A DNA stretch of 37,715 nt from CAYFWT01 sp964346955 (GCA_964346955.1 CAYFWT010000022.1:1-37715), one strand, 5' to 3'; counted from the stretch's first letter, positions 8,426 to 16,389 are shown. The notes: generated by a model not told the origin, from the letters alone. Numbers and translations are program-made.

Positions 8426-10720
8426 ATGATAAGAGCAGATACTCTTAAATGGATTATCTATGCTTGCCTCTACTTAGTTTTACTGGCTCCTTTTTTAGTT
8501 TGGGGGAAATTTTTATTCCCTTATATTACTCCTAAAACACTCTTTTTCCGGGTCCTTATTGAGATAGCACTATTTTTTTATATCTTATTTATTATTTATC
8601 GACCTGAATATCGGCCGCGTTTTTCTAAATTAACTTGGGCTATCTTAATTTATTTTTTGATTATCACTTTTGTTAGTGTTTTTGGCCTTGATTTTTACCG
8701 CAGTTTTTGGGGCAATATTGAGAGAGGCGAAGGGCTTTTAACCGTTTATCATTTATTTATCTTTTTCATTTTAATCAGCAGTCTTTTTAAAGAGAAAAAA
8801 GAATGGCTCAGATTTTTTGATATCTCTATTTTAGTTAGTCTCTTAGTTAGTTTTTATGCTTTAGGACAAGAATTTGAAGTGGGCTTTTTACTACAAAGTG
8901 CTGGCGGCAGCCGCTTGACGGGCACTATTGGTAATGCTAGTTTTCTAGCTGCTTATCTATTATTAAATGTTTTCCTTTGCTTATTTCTCTTGGTTAATAA
9001 AAAACAACTTGGTTGGCGGATTTTTTATGCTTCGGCTTTTCTGTTTGAGTCATATATCCTCTTTAAAACAGAGACACGAGGAGCTTTGTTAGGTTTTTTT
9101 GGCGGTTTATTGCTTTTAGCTATTTTAAGCGTCATCTTTTCTAAAAACAAAAAACTTAAATTGGGTTTTATCGGTCTACTTTTAGTTTTAATTATTTTAG
9201 CTACCACTATTTGGCTCTGTCGAGATCAGGCTTGGGTACTTCGTAGCTCTACTTTGAAGCGCTTGGTGACTATTTCTTCAACCGATGTGACTACCCAATC
9301 CCGACTTTTAGGTTGGCGGGCATCTTGGCAAGGTTGGCAAGATAGATTTTTCCTGGGTTATGGATATGAGAATTTTAATATTGCCTTTAATAAATATTTT
9401 CCAGTTTTGATTTATCGAGACCCTGGTTCTCAAGTTTGGTTTGATCGGGCTCATAATATTGTTTTTGACCAAGCCGTCACCGGTGGGGTTTTTGGTCTAG
9501 TGACTTATCTAGGTATTCTGGGACTAGCTTTCTGGGTTTTATGGTCTAGAATGTGGTTATGGCGAAAAAGGCAGAAGCATCCCCAGGAAAATCAACAAAC
9601 CGATTCCCCCTTAACTTCTTACAGTCAGATAGGATTTATTATTTTGATTGCTCTTTTAGCCGCTTATTTTGCCCAAAATATTTTTGTTTTTGATACTTTA
9701 GGCACTTATATACTTTTTTATTCAATTTTGGGTTTCTTAGCTTATTTATCGACTCCCTTAAGTAAGGAAACATCTAAACAAAAAGCCACTGGCCAAAATC
9801 AGACTAGGGCTGGTAGCCAGCCAAGGCCATTTCTTGTTATTATTTTAGCTTTAATATTAATCTGGGCTATTTATTTTTTTAATCTCAAGCCAGCTTTGGC
9901 TAATACTCATTGTGTTAAGGGCTTAAGTTATTCTTATAGTAATATGCATAAAGAAGCGCTGGCTGAATTTAAGGAATCCTTAAGTTACCAAACTTATCAG
10001 GCACCAGAGACTAGACATAATTTAGTCAATATTGTTATCCGAGCTTATCAAAGCGGCCAATTTACTCAAAAAGAAAATAAAGAAAATTTTGAATATGCAG
10101 TTAGTGAAATTGAAAAAAATCTTCAGCTGGCTCCTTTAAATGCCCGACATTATATGTTTGCCATGACTCTTTATAATGCGGCAGCCACTTTTAATCCTTC
10201 TCTTTATAGTAAAGTCATTGAATTAGGCCAGACAGCCTTAGAACTGAGTCCAACTCGCCCGCAAATTTATTATGTCATGGGTCAGGCCGTGGTCTCTCAA
10301 GGTAGGCATCAAGAAGGTATCGAATATTTCAAAAAAGGAGTCGAGCTTAATCCTAAAGTGATAGAATCCCATTGGAATTTAGCCGCTGCCTATATCATTG
10401 CTGGACAAGACGACTTAGCCGAAGAGGAATTTGACAAAATAATAGAAAGAGGTTTTAATTATTATTCGATGGAGAATTTACAAAAATTAGTTAGGCCTTA
10501 TCTAATCAGAAAAGATTTCACCAAAATTGCTTTTCTTTATGAAGAAATGATTAAATTACAACCCAATAATCCTAATCTTTATGCTAGACTAGCCGCTGCT
10601 TACAAAGAAATTGGTCAAATAGAAAAAGCTAAGGCAGCCGTTCAAAAAGCGGTTGAGCTAAGTCCTGATTTTAGCCCAGAAGCAGAGAAGTTTTTAAAGT
10701 CATTAGAGGAGGAAGAATAG
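8426..10720 (+). CDS. O-antigen ligase/Wzy-like membrane protein with C-terminal TPR domain
   Basis: 764 residues. Residues 10-490 have about 11-12 membrane segments with the O-antigen-ligase/Wzy_C signatures TETRGALLGF (215-224), GYGYENF (311-317) and DRAHN (340-344). Residues 490-760 are TPR-like helical repeats, for example PQIYYVMGQAVVSQGRHQEG and NLYARLAAAYKEIGQIEKA. Proteins of this fold ligate or polymerise lipid-linked glycans outside the membrane; the TPR part may bind an acceptor protein. The ATG follows a -10 box by six bases and lacks a Shine-Dalgarno. It heads the plus-strand half of the glycan locus. Confidence 0.85.
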   Translation: MIRADTLKWIIYACLYLVLLAPFLVWGKFLFPYITPKTLFFRVLIEIALFFYILFIIYRPEYRPRFSKLTWAILIYFLIITFVSVFGLDFYRSFWGNIERGEGLLTVYHLFIFFILISSLFKEKKEWLRFFDISILVSLLVSFYALGQEFEVGFLLQSAGGSRLTGTIGNASFLAAYLLLNVFLCLFLLVNKKQLGWRIFYASAFLFESYILFKTETRGALLGFFGGLLLLAILSVIFSKNKKLKLGFIGLLLVLIILATTIWLCRDQAWVLRSSTLKRLVTISSTDVTTQSRLLGWRASWQGWQDRFFLGYGYENFNIAFNKYFPVLIYRDPGSQVWFDRAHNIVFDQAVTGGVFGLVTYLGILGLAFWVLWSRMWLWRKRQKHPQENQQTDSPLTSYSQIGFIILIALLAAYFAQNIFVFDTLGTYILFYSILGFLAYLSTPLSKETSKQKATGQNQTRAGSQPRPFLVIILALILIWAIYFFNLKPALANTHCVKGLSYSYSNMHKEALAEFKESLSYQTYQAPETRHNLVNIVIRAYQSGQFTQKENKENFEYAVSEIEKNLQLAPLNARHYMFAMTLYNAAATFNPSLYSKVIELGQTALELSPTRPQIYYVMGQAVVSQGRHQEGIEYFKKGVELNPKVIESHWNLAAAYIIAGQDDLAEEEFDKIIERGFNYYSMENLQKLVRPYLIRKDFTKIAFLYEEMIKLQPNNPNLYARLAAAYKEIGQIEKAKAAVQKAVELSPDFSPEAEKFLKSLEEEE

Positions 10721-10724
10721 TAGT

Positions 10725-11621
10725 ATGAAAATATTAGTTACCGGAGGGGCAGGATTTATCGGCTCTCATTTAGTAGACAGATTAATCAAAGACGGTCATC
10801 AGGTGACGATTATTGATAATCTTTCTACTGGTTATAAAAGAAATTTAAATCATCAAGCTAAATTTATCCAAGCTGACATTAGAAATTTAACCCAGATTAA
10901 AAAAAATTTTGTTGGGAAAGATTTTATTTTTCATCTAGCCGCTTTGCCTAGAATCCAACCTTCCATTGTTGACCCTCACCTAACTAATGAGAATAATATT
11001 GGTGGAACCTTAAATGTTCTTTTGGCTTCTTCAACTGCCCGAGTTAAAAGGTTAATCTACAGCGCCTCTTCCTCTTGTTATGGTACTAATAACCCACCAT
11101 TAAAAGAAGATGATAAACCACATTGTTTAAATCCCTATGCGGTTAGCAAATATACTGGTGAAATCTATTGCCAATTATTTTCCGAATTATATGGCTTGGA
11201 TACAGTTAGTCTAAGATATTTTAATGTTTATGGACCTCGGGCGGATAGTCGAGGAGATTATGCCACGGTTATTCCTATATTTTTAAGGCAAAAGAAACAG
11301 AAGAAGCCGCTAACTATTGTGGGAGATGGAAAAAAGAGAAGGGATTTTACTTATATCGATGACGTGATTGAAGCAAACATTAAAGCAATGAAATATAAAA
11401 GAAAATTTAATGGAGAAGTTATTAACATTGGGGCTGGCAGAAATTATAGCATTAATCAGTTGGCTAAAATAATTGGCGGCCGGACTGTCCGTATTCCGCC
11501 CCGGCCAGGAGAAGCCAAGGCTACTTTAGCTGATAATTCTAAAGCAAAAAAAATCCTTAACTGGGAACCAAAGGTTGATTTAAAAGAGGGAATTAAAAGA
11601 TTAATAAGTAATAAAGAATAA
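10725..11621 (+). CDS. NAD-dependent nucleotide-sugar 4-epimerase-like protein
   Basis: 298 residues, extended SDR. The motifs are TGGAGFIGSH (6-15), SASSSCYG (113-120) with the catalytic Ser, and Y138/K142 in PYAVSKYTGE. The stretch YFNVYGPRAD is typical of UDP-glucose/UDP-N-acetylglucosamine 4-epimerases. A Shine-Dalgarno-like AGAGGAGGA at 10705-10713 lies 11 bases before the ATG, inside the end of the ligase gene, and the gene starts four bases after that stop. It differs in sequence from the epimerase on the minus strand, so the locus has two different SDR sugar enzymes. Confidence 0.9.
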   Translation: MKILVTGGAGFIGSHLVDRLIKDGHQVTIIDNLSTGYKRNLNHQAKFIQADIRNLTQIKKNFVGKDFIFHLAALPRIQPSIVDPHLTNENNIGGTLNVLLASSTARVKRLIYSASSSCYGTNNPPLKEDDKPHCLNPYAVSKYTGEIYCQLFSELYGLDTVSLRYFNVYGPRADSRGDYATVIPIFLRQKKQKKPLTIVGDGKKRRDFTYIDDVIEANIKAMKYKRKFNGEVINIGAGRNYSINQLAKIIGGRTVRIPPRPGEAKATLADNSKAKKILNWEPKVDLKEGIKRLISNKE

Positions 11622-11625
11622 TACT

Positions 11626-12405
11626 ATGAAGAAAAAACAAAAAATAGGCATCATTGGCGTAGGTATGGTTGGGGGAGCTTTAGCTAGAGTTTTACCCCAA
11701 CCATTGCTTTACGATAAATATAAAAAAATTGGTTCAATAAAGGAGATAAATCAAGCTGGGATTATTTTTATTTGCCTGCCGACGCCTTTTGATGAAAAAA
11801 AGGGGTTTGATTTGTCCTATGTGCGAGATGCCCTTAAACTAATTAAAGGGAATAAAATTATCGTTATTAAATCAACTATTTTGCCAGGGACAACAGAAAT
11901 GCTTCAAAAGAAATACCCCCGACATAAAATTTTATTTAATCCAGAGTTTTTAACTGAAGAGAGTGCTGACCAAGATATGAGATATCCTGACAGGCAAATT
12001 GTTGGCTACACTAGGAAGAGTTATAATGTGGCTAGAGATATTTTACAAATTTTACCCTTGGCCCCTTTTGAAAGAATTATTCCAGCTACTGAAGCAGAGA
12101 TGGCTAAATATTTTGGCAACTGTTGGTTTGGTCTCAAAGTGGTTTACGCTAATCAAATATATGATCTTTGCCAAAAATTAGGCGTTGATTATAATCGAGT
12201 TAAAGATTGTGTTGCTGCTGACAAAAGAGTTGGCCCCACTCATTTAGAAGTTTTCCATAAAGGTTATCGAGGTTACGGCGGTAAATGTATTCCCAAGGAT
12301 ACCCGAGCTTTAATTCAAAAAGGAAATGAGTTAGGAGTTGATTTGAAATTACTTAAAACTTCTGAAGCACTTAACAAAACTTTAACTGAAGGAAGGGATA
12401 GATGA
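11626..12405 (+). CDS. Truncated UDP-glucose/GDP-mannose dehydrogenase-family protein
   Basis: 259 residues. The NAD-binding motif IGVGMVGGALA (10-20), CLPTPFD (50-56), KSTILPGTT (82-90), NPEFLTE (105-111), AEMAKYFGN (158-166) and the active-site cysteine C221 in GYGGKCIPKDT are all present. Family members are usually about 400-450 residues because a third, UDP-sugar-binding Rossmann domain follows the cysteine; here the protein ends 38 residues after it. The frame ends cleanly and the next gene starts one base later, so this is not an obvious frameshift. Oxidation of a nucleotide sugar to a uronic acid is the family reaction, but activity of this short form is uncertain. Confidence 0.8.
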   Translation: MKKKQKIGIIGVGMVGGALARVLPQPLLYDKYKKIGSIKEINQAGIIFICLPTPFDEKKGFDLSYVRDALKLIKGNKIIVIKSTILPGTTEMLQKKYPRHKILFNPEFLTEESADQDMRYPDRQIVGYTRKSYNVARDILQILPLAPFERIIPATEAEMAKYFGNCWFGLKVVYANQIYDLCQKLGVDYNRVKDCVAADKRVGPTHLEVFHKGYRGYGGKCIPKDTRALIQKGNELGVDLKLLKTSEALNKTLTEGRDR

Positions 12406-12406
12406 T

Positions 12407-14401
12407 ATGAGAAAATTTTCAATTTGGCCAAATCATCCCAAGCCTAATAATTTTCAATTTTTAATTATATTAGTGGGGGTTTTTTTTGTTGGGGTTGCTA
12501 GTGCTCAAGCAGCTGCCTTAGAGGAAGAGGTTAATTTTTATGTTGATGCTTATTACGATGCTTTTGATCGCACTCAACTAACAGCTAGATTAAAGGTGAT
12601 TGGCGACTATATTTATTTTTATGTTGAGAATGACTATTGGAATAGATTAAATATTACCCAAAGAAGTTTATTAAAAGAAGCCCTGGAAGATTTAGCTGAT
12701 GAATTTGACCAGGTGATTTATCCTAAAGAGAGAGCTGTTTTTGGTTCAGAGTGGAGTCCGGGAATAGATAATGATAAAAGGATTACTGTTTTAATTAGTG
12801 AGCTAAGCCAAGGAGCTGGTGGTTATTTCAATACTAATGACGAGTATCCTAAGTCGCAAATCCCTACCTCTAACCAGAGAGAAATGCTTTATCTTAATGT
12901 TTTAAATATTTTTAGTCCAAAAAATAAAGCTTTTTTAGCTCACGAATTTCAGCATTTAATTACTTTTTATCAAAAGACTAAATTATACGGCCTTGAAGAA
13001 GAGGTTTGGTTGAACGAAGCCCGTTCCGAGTACGCCCCGACAGTTTGTGGCTACGACGACGATTATCCTAATAGTTATTTAGTCGATCGGGTTGATATTT
13101 TTTTAGACTACCCCTCTGACTCTTTGACCGAATGGAAAAATGGAACAGCTGATTATGGAGTAGTTAACTTATTTCTTCATTATTTAGTTGACCATTACGG
13201 TCTTGATACCTTAACCCGGATGATTTTGAACGATAAAATAGGTATCGCTAGCATCAATGCTGCCTTGGCTGATTTAGAATACTCTCAAACATTTTCTGAT
13301 ATTTTTGCTGACTGGGCAGTGGCTAATTATGTAAATAATTGTCAAATTGCTCCCGGAAATAAATACTGTTATCTTAACGAGGACCTAACTTACGAGCGCT
13401 TACATACCAATTATTCAGCTAGTTATAGCGGCTTCCCTAATTTAATTGTTTCTCGTAGTAGTTCAATTAAAGATTGGTCATCTCGCTGGTATAGGTTTAG
13501 GCAAGGGACAGTTGTCCCAACAGATAGAGATACTTTTAAATTAATCTTTGACGGCTTAACTCCTCGAGGAGATTTCCGGGTCCCTTATATTGTCACCGAC
13601 CAAAATAATCAAACGACAGTTGGTTTTATTCCCTTAGAAAATCAGCAGGGGATGATTCATGTTCCTAATTTTACCAGTTTAAATAAGTCGGTGATAATTA
13701 TCCCCTTTAATCAGTATAAGAAAGTTGGCTTTGGAAATGGTGAGCCATTGACTTCTTTTTCTTTTACCGCCTCAAGCATCTCGACTAATCCAATAGTGAT
13801 TAATAATCTTTCACCAACTAGTGGTTCAATAAGCGGCGGATTCGAAATAACTATCAAAGGAGAAAATTTATCTACTATTAAGCAAATTATTTTTGGTCAA
13901 ACAGAAATTTCTGATTTTAATATAGTTGATAGTCAAACAATTATTTTTGTTGCCCCAGCTCATCTGGCTGGCTCAGCAGATATTGTTGTTATTAATGATG
14001 AAGAGGAGCGGGCCACTTTGGCTAATGCTTTCAATTATTCAAAGAGCTATCCGGATGGTAGTTTAATTCGAGCTAGGGGAGATTATAAAGTTTACATTAT
14101 TAAAGATGGCTACCGGCGTTGGATTCAAAGAGCTGAAATTTTCAACTTTTATGCTCACTTGAACTGGGACTCAATTATCGAAGTTAGTCCAGAAGAATTA
14201 CTTAGTTATCAAGAAGCTTGGTTAATTCGAGCTGATAACGATTATCGGGTTTATGAAGTTAATGCTGATGGAACTAAACATTGGTTAAATATGACTGCCG
14301 AGGAATTTACCAGCAGTGGCCGAAAATGGGATATGGTTTATATTATTAATTCTTTAGAAAGAGATTTGTATCGAACTGGGGCAGCTGTGATGTTTCGATA
14401 A
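12407..14401 (+). CDS. Secreted HExxH metallopeptidase-like protein with IPT/TIG domain and C-terminal repeats
   Basis: 664 residues. A hydrophobic segment (about 17-33) ending in ASAQA looks like a cleavable signal peptide. H179-E180-F181-Q182-H183, with E204 in WLNEARSEYA, fits a gluzincin-type zinc site resembling M30 (hyicolysin-like) peptidases. Residues about 465-545 form an IPT/TIG immunoglobulin-like domain (INNLSPTSGSISGGFEITIKG begins it). The last 120 residues hold two similar units with LIRARGDYKVY and LIRADNDYRVY followed by a WI/WL core, probably a cell-surface attachment module. The start has GGAAGGGA 8-15 bases upstream. The residues before the hydrophobic core are encoded by a dispersed repeat (12412-12467). 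Confidence 0.75.
   Translation: MRKFSIWPNHPKPNNFQFLIILVGVFFVGVASAQAAALEEEVNFYVDAYYDAFDRTQLTARLKVIGDYIYFYVENDYWNRLNITQRSLLKEALEDLADEFDQVIYPKERAVFGSEWSPGIDNDKRITVLISELSQGAGGYFNTNDEYPKSQIPTSNQREMLYLNVLNIFSPKNKAFLAHEFQHLITFYQKTKLYGLEEEVWLNEARSEYAPTVCGYDDDYPNSYLVDRVDIFLDYPSDSLTEWKNGTADYGVVNLFLHYLVDHYGLDTLTRMILNDKIGIASINAALADLEYSQTFSDIFADWAVANYVNNCQIAPGNKYCYLNEDLTYERLHTNYSASYSGFPNLIVSRSSSIKDWSSRWYRFRQGTVVPTDRDTFKLIFDGLTPRGDFRVPYIVTDQNNQTTVGFIPLENQQGMIHVPNFTSLNKSVIIIPFNQYKKVGFGNGEPLTSFSFTASSISTNPIVINNLSPTSGSISGGFEITIKGENLSTIKQIIFGQTEISDFNIVDSQTIIFVAPAHLAGSADIVVINDEEERATLANAFNYSKSYPDGSLIRARGDYKVYIIKDGYRRWIQRAEIFNFYAHLNWDSIIEVSPEELLSYQEAWLIRADNDYRVYEVNADGTKHWLNMTAEEFTSSGRKWDMVYIINSLERDLYRTGAAVMFR
12412..12467. 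repeat. Dispersed repeat, copy 1 (inside a signal-peptide coding region)
   Basis: This stretch is nearly the same as 24193-24250: the first 21 bases are identical, including the palindrome TTTGGCCAAA, then CATCCC and a GCCTAA block, then a TCAATTTTTAAT tail, with small indels. Here it is translated as the N-terminal region of the secreted peptidase-like protein; the other copy is intergenic. Confidence 0.75.
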
Positions 14402-14453
14402 GCTGTAATAACAAGGATACGCTTTCCAGCTACTACGGAATTTTCTAAGAAGA

Positions 14454-14620
14454 GGGGCTACCCTAACCATTTCTCGAAGACGCAGCGGCCGTGACTTGGT
14501 TTATCTTCTACTTATAATTTAAGCCGCTGCTCCGAGATGACAAAAGAGTTCTTTATTAGTATTCCACCGTGGCTGTTATCTTTTGTCATCTAGGCTTCTC
14601 GAAATGGTCAGGGTAGCCCC
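14454..14620. repeat. Three-armed palindromic element in front of murB
   Basis: Outer arms 14454-14479 and 14595-14620 are inverted repeats matching at 23 of 26 positions. Inside are two further inverted repeats: GCAGCGGC (14482-14489) with GCCGCTGC (14523-14530), and a 12-base arm GATGACAAAAGA (14536-14547) with its exact complement at 14579-14590. The whole can fold as a three-way junction in DNA or RNA. The right outer arm contains the ATG (14604) chosen as the murB start. It fills the gap between the peptidase-like gene and murB. It could be a nonautonomous mobile palindrome (REP/MITE type) or a structured leader or terminator. Confidence 0.75.
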
Positions 14621-15521
14621 TTCAATTTTCATCAAAATTCACAAGAACGTCCCCTTAGCTAAATATACTACCTTCAAAATTGGTGGGCCGGCTCGATACT
14701 TTTTCATTACTAAAACTACCAAAGATTTAATTGAGGCAGTTAAGTTTGCTCAAGACAAAGGCCTGCCTTATTTTATTTTAGGCGGCGGCAGTAATCTTTT
14801 AGTTAATGATAAAGGATTTGATGGAATGGTCATAAAAATTCAAAATGGCCAAACCACCCCAATCCTAGTAAAATTAAAAGTTGAAAATTCTCGAATTGTT
14901 GCTGAGGCAGGCACCTCATTAGTAAAATTAGTAGAAATTTCGATAGAGAAAAGTTTAACTGGTCTAGAGTTTGCGGCTGGGATTCCTGGAACGGTTGGCG
15001 GCGCTCTTTATGGTAATGCGGGAAGTCAAAGAGATAATTCAATTGGAGATTTAGTAGAGACGGTCACTTTGCTAAAGCCTACAGGTCAAATAATTACTGT
15101 TGATAAAGATTGGATGCAATTTGATTATCGCCACAGTCACCTAAAAGATATAACTGAAAAAACTCGGCCAATTATTTTGTCGGCAGTTTTAAAATTAGCC
15201 AAGGGTGATTCTAAAAAAATAAAACGAAAAATAAATGAACGGATAACTACTCGAGTAGAAAATATTCCTCTGGAACCTTCGGCTGGGTGTATCTTTAAAA
15301 ATCCTCCCAGCCAAAGTGCTGGCTATTTAATTGAGAAGTGTGGCTTAAAAGGAAAAAAAATTGGCCAGGCGATGATTTCTGAAAAGCATGCTAATTTCAT
15401 TGTTAACCTTGGCCAGGCTAAAGCTAACGATGTTATTAAATTAATTCAAATAATTAAAAAATCAGTTAAGGAAAAATTTAAAATAAATTTAGAAGAAGAA
15501 GTTCAATATCTTGGATTTTAA
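14604..15521 (+). CDS. murB: UDP-N-acetylenolpyruvoylglucosamine reductase MurB
   Basis: 305 residues from ATG 14604; an upstream in-frame TTG at 14583 would add seven residues encoded by the palindromic element. MurB reduces UDP-GlcNAc-enolpyruvate to UDP-MurNAc with NADPH and FAD in cytoplasmic peptidoglycan synthesis. Visible features: YTTFKIGGPARYF (residues 21-33), the FAD-binding ILGGGSNLLV (58-67), AAGIPGTVGGALYGNAG (124-140), YRHSHLK with the conserved Arg, and the C-terminal EEEVQYLG with the conserved Glu. The catalytic proton-donor position, Ser in E. coli, is Cys (C228) in PSAGCIFKNP. No Shine-Dalgarno is seen. Confidence 0.93.
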   Translation: MVRVAPSIFIKIHKNVPLAKYTTFKIGGPARYFFITKTTKDLIEAVKFAQDKGLPYFILGGGSNLLVNDKGFDGMVIKIQNGQTTPILVKLKVENSRIVAEAGTSLVKLVEISIEKSLTGLEFAAGIPGTVGGALYGNAGSQRDNSIGDLVETVTLLKPTGQIITVDKDWMQFDYRHSHLKDITEKTRPIILSAVLKLAKGDSKKIKRKINERITTRVENIPLEPSAGCIFKNPPSQSAGYLIEKCGLKGKKIGQAMISEKHANFIVNLGQAKANDVIKLIQIIKKSVKEKFKINLEEEVQYLGF

Positions 15522-15523
15522 GT

Positions 15524-15552
15524 TTAGTAGTTTTTTTATTTTGTGTTAAAAT
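15524..15552 (+). promoter_or_regulatory. Predicted leaderless promoter of the hibernation factor gene
   Basis: TAAAAT at 15547-15552 ends six bases before the ATG at 15559, the same spacing as at 8414-8426. The -35 at about 15524-15529 (TTAGTA) is weak. No Shine-Dalgarno lies before the ATG, so transcription starting at the first codon is likely. Confidence 0.35.
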
Positions 15553-15558
15553 AAAATC

Positions 15559-15972
15559 ATGAGGATTATTGTTAAGGGGAGAAATATAAAACTTTCTCCC
15601 AGCATCAAGCAATATATTGAAGAGAAGATTGGTGGTTTGAAAAAATTTCTTAAAAAGTTTAACTCAGAATTAATTGAGGCGCGAGTGGAAGTTGGTAAGA
15701 TTACTCGCGGCCAGCGTCAAGGGGATATTTTTAGAGCGGAGGTAAATTTAAATATTAATGGTAAACTTCTGCGAGCCGCTAAAACAGAGGAGTCTTTACC
15801 AGCGGCTATTGATTTAGTTAAAGACGATTTGGCTCAAGAAATAAAGGATTACAAAGATAAAAGAACTACTCAGTTTATTCGAGGAGCCAGATCTTGGAAA
15901 AAATTTTGGCGAATAAGTCCCTTAGCTCGCTTTCGTTTTTCTAAAGTGGGTAAAATTATTAGAAGGAAATGA
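15559..15972 (+). CDS. hpf: Ribosome hibernation promoting factor / RaiA-family protein
   Basis: 137 residues. The first about 100 form the HPF/YfiA fold (MRIIVKGRNIKLSPSIKQYI, then FRAEVNLNINGKLLRAAKTEESLPAAIDLVKDDL). These proteins bind the 30S decoding region and silence ribosomes in slow growth. It lacks the extra dimerisation domain of long HPF; instead the last 35 residues are basic (SWKKFWRISPLARFRFSKVGKIIRRK region). Single gene with its own predicted promoter. HPF versus RaiA cannot be separated here. Confidence 0.85.
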   Translation: MRIIVKGRNIKLSPSIKQYIEEKIGGLKKFLKKFNSELIEARVEVGKITRGQRQGDIFRAEVNLNINGKLLRAAKTEESLPAAIDLVKDDLAQEIKDYKDKRTTQFIRGARSWKKFWRISPLARFRFSKVGKIIRRK

Positions 15973-15979
15973 TATTATT

Positions 15980-16057
15980 GTCATTCTGAGCTCGCCAGCT
16001 GGCGGGCGAAGAATCTCGAACGAATACCACGGGATCCTTCACTACGTTTAGGATAAT
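15980..16057. repeat. REP-like palindromic repeat remnant
   Basis: GTCATTCTGAG (15980-15990), the perfect palindrome CGCCAGCTGGCG (15993-16004), GCGAAGAATCTCGA, and GGATCCTTCACTACG with TTTAGGATAA at the end follow the layout of the common bacterial repeat that begins GTCATTCTGAGC and ends GGATCCTTC...GGATGAC. The two ends are only partly complementary, suggesting decay. It lies directly after the hibernation factor gene. Confidence 0.6.
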
Positions 16058-16094
16058 TATTTTTGGCAAAATCATAGATTTTGAAAAAATAATT
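16055..16094. repeat. A/T-rich hairpin
   Basis: AATTATTTTT (16055-16064) pairs with AAAAATAATT (16085-16094); after a small internal loop CAAAAT (16067-16072) pairs with ATTTTG (16078-16083), leaving the loop CATAG. Position after the REP remnant and before the next promoter suits a weak terminator, but there is no separate T-run. Confidence 0.45.
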
Positions 16095-16128
16095 AGTTTT
16101 CCACAGTTACAAATGTTGACAAGTAGTG

Positions 16129-16134
16129 TATAAT
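16129..16134 (+). promoter_or_regulatory. Predicted -10 box for the basic micropeptide transcript
   Basis: A perfect TATAAT is at 16129-16134, giving a predicted transcript start near 16141. The -35 is poor: TTACAA at 16107-16112 has 16-base spacing, while the perfect TTGACA at 16116-16121 is only seven bases away, too close to act with this -10. Confidence 0.4.
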
Positions 16135-16175
16135 AAAAATAAATTAAAAATTAAAAAATAATTTCGGGTTTATTT

Positions 16176-16201
16176 GGATAAATTGGAGGTCGAATTTATC
16201 C
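16176..16201 (+). promoter_or_regulatory. Leader hairpin exposing GGAGG in its loop
   Basis: GGATAAATT (16176-16184) pairs perfectly with AATTTATCC (16193-16201) around the eight-base loop GGAGGTCG. The loop matches a Shine-Dalgarno core but lies 48 bases before the micropeptide ATG at 16238, so it may act as a ribosome standby site or have another role. Confidence 0.4.
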
Positions 16202-16237
16202 TCAAAATTAATAATTAAATTTTTTTTAAAAAATAAA

Positions 16238-16321
16238 ATGGTTAAGAGAAAAAAGAGAGGTGGAAGGAAGAAAAAGGCAGCTAAGAAGAAGACTACTAGG
16301 AGAAGAAGAAAGAAGAGATAA
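16238..16321 (+). CDS. 27-residue Lys/Arg-rich micropeptide
   Basis: The ATG at 16238 opens a 27-residue frame ending in TAA at 16319-16321. It begins MVKRKKRGGRKKKAAKKK and continues TTRRRRKKR; almost everything is Lys, Arg, Gly, Ala or Thr. It resembles histone H1-like or nucleoid-protein tails, and also very small ribosome-bound peptides; which, if either, is unknown. The transcript is well delimited by a TATAAT box upstream and a terminator downstream. The opposite strand is open over the same stretch but encodes only a Phe/Leu-rich mirror, so the plus strand is preferred. No Shine-Dalgarno directly precedes the start. Confidence 0.6.
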   Translation: MVKRKKRGGRKKKAAKKKTTRRRRKKR

Positions 16322-16341
16322 ATCTTCCTTCTGTTACAGCT

Positions 16342-16383
16342 ACTTGCTTCTTTAGGCAAGTGCAAAAGACTAATTGGTCTTTT
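16342..16383 (+). other. Two short hairpins in the micropeptide 3' region
   Basis: ACTTGC (16342-16347) pairs with GCAAGT (16356-16361), and AAAAGAC (16364-16370) pairs with GTCTTTT (16377-16383). They follow the stop codon by 20 bases and precede the terminator hairpin, forming three stems in a row. Confidence 0.45.
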
Positions 16384-16389
16384 AACAAG

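Noticed and set aside
16116..16134. TTGACA at 16116 with TATAAT at 16129 as a normal promoter
   Set aside because: Spacing is only seven bases; sigma-70 needs about 16-18. Only the -10 is kept.
16144..16365. Minus-strand open frame of 73 codons opposite the micropeptide
   Set aside because: It is the mirror of an A/G-rich region (FFLLLLVVFFL type), has no ribosome site, and covers clear plus-strand hairpins.
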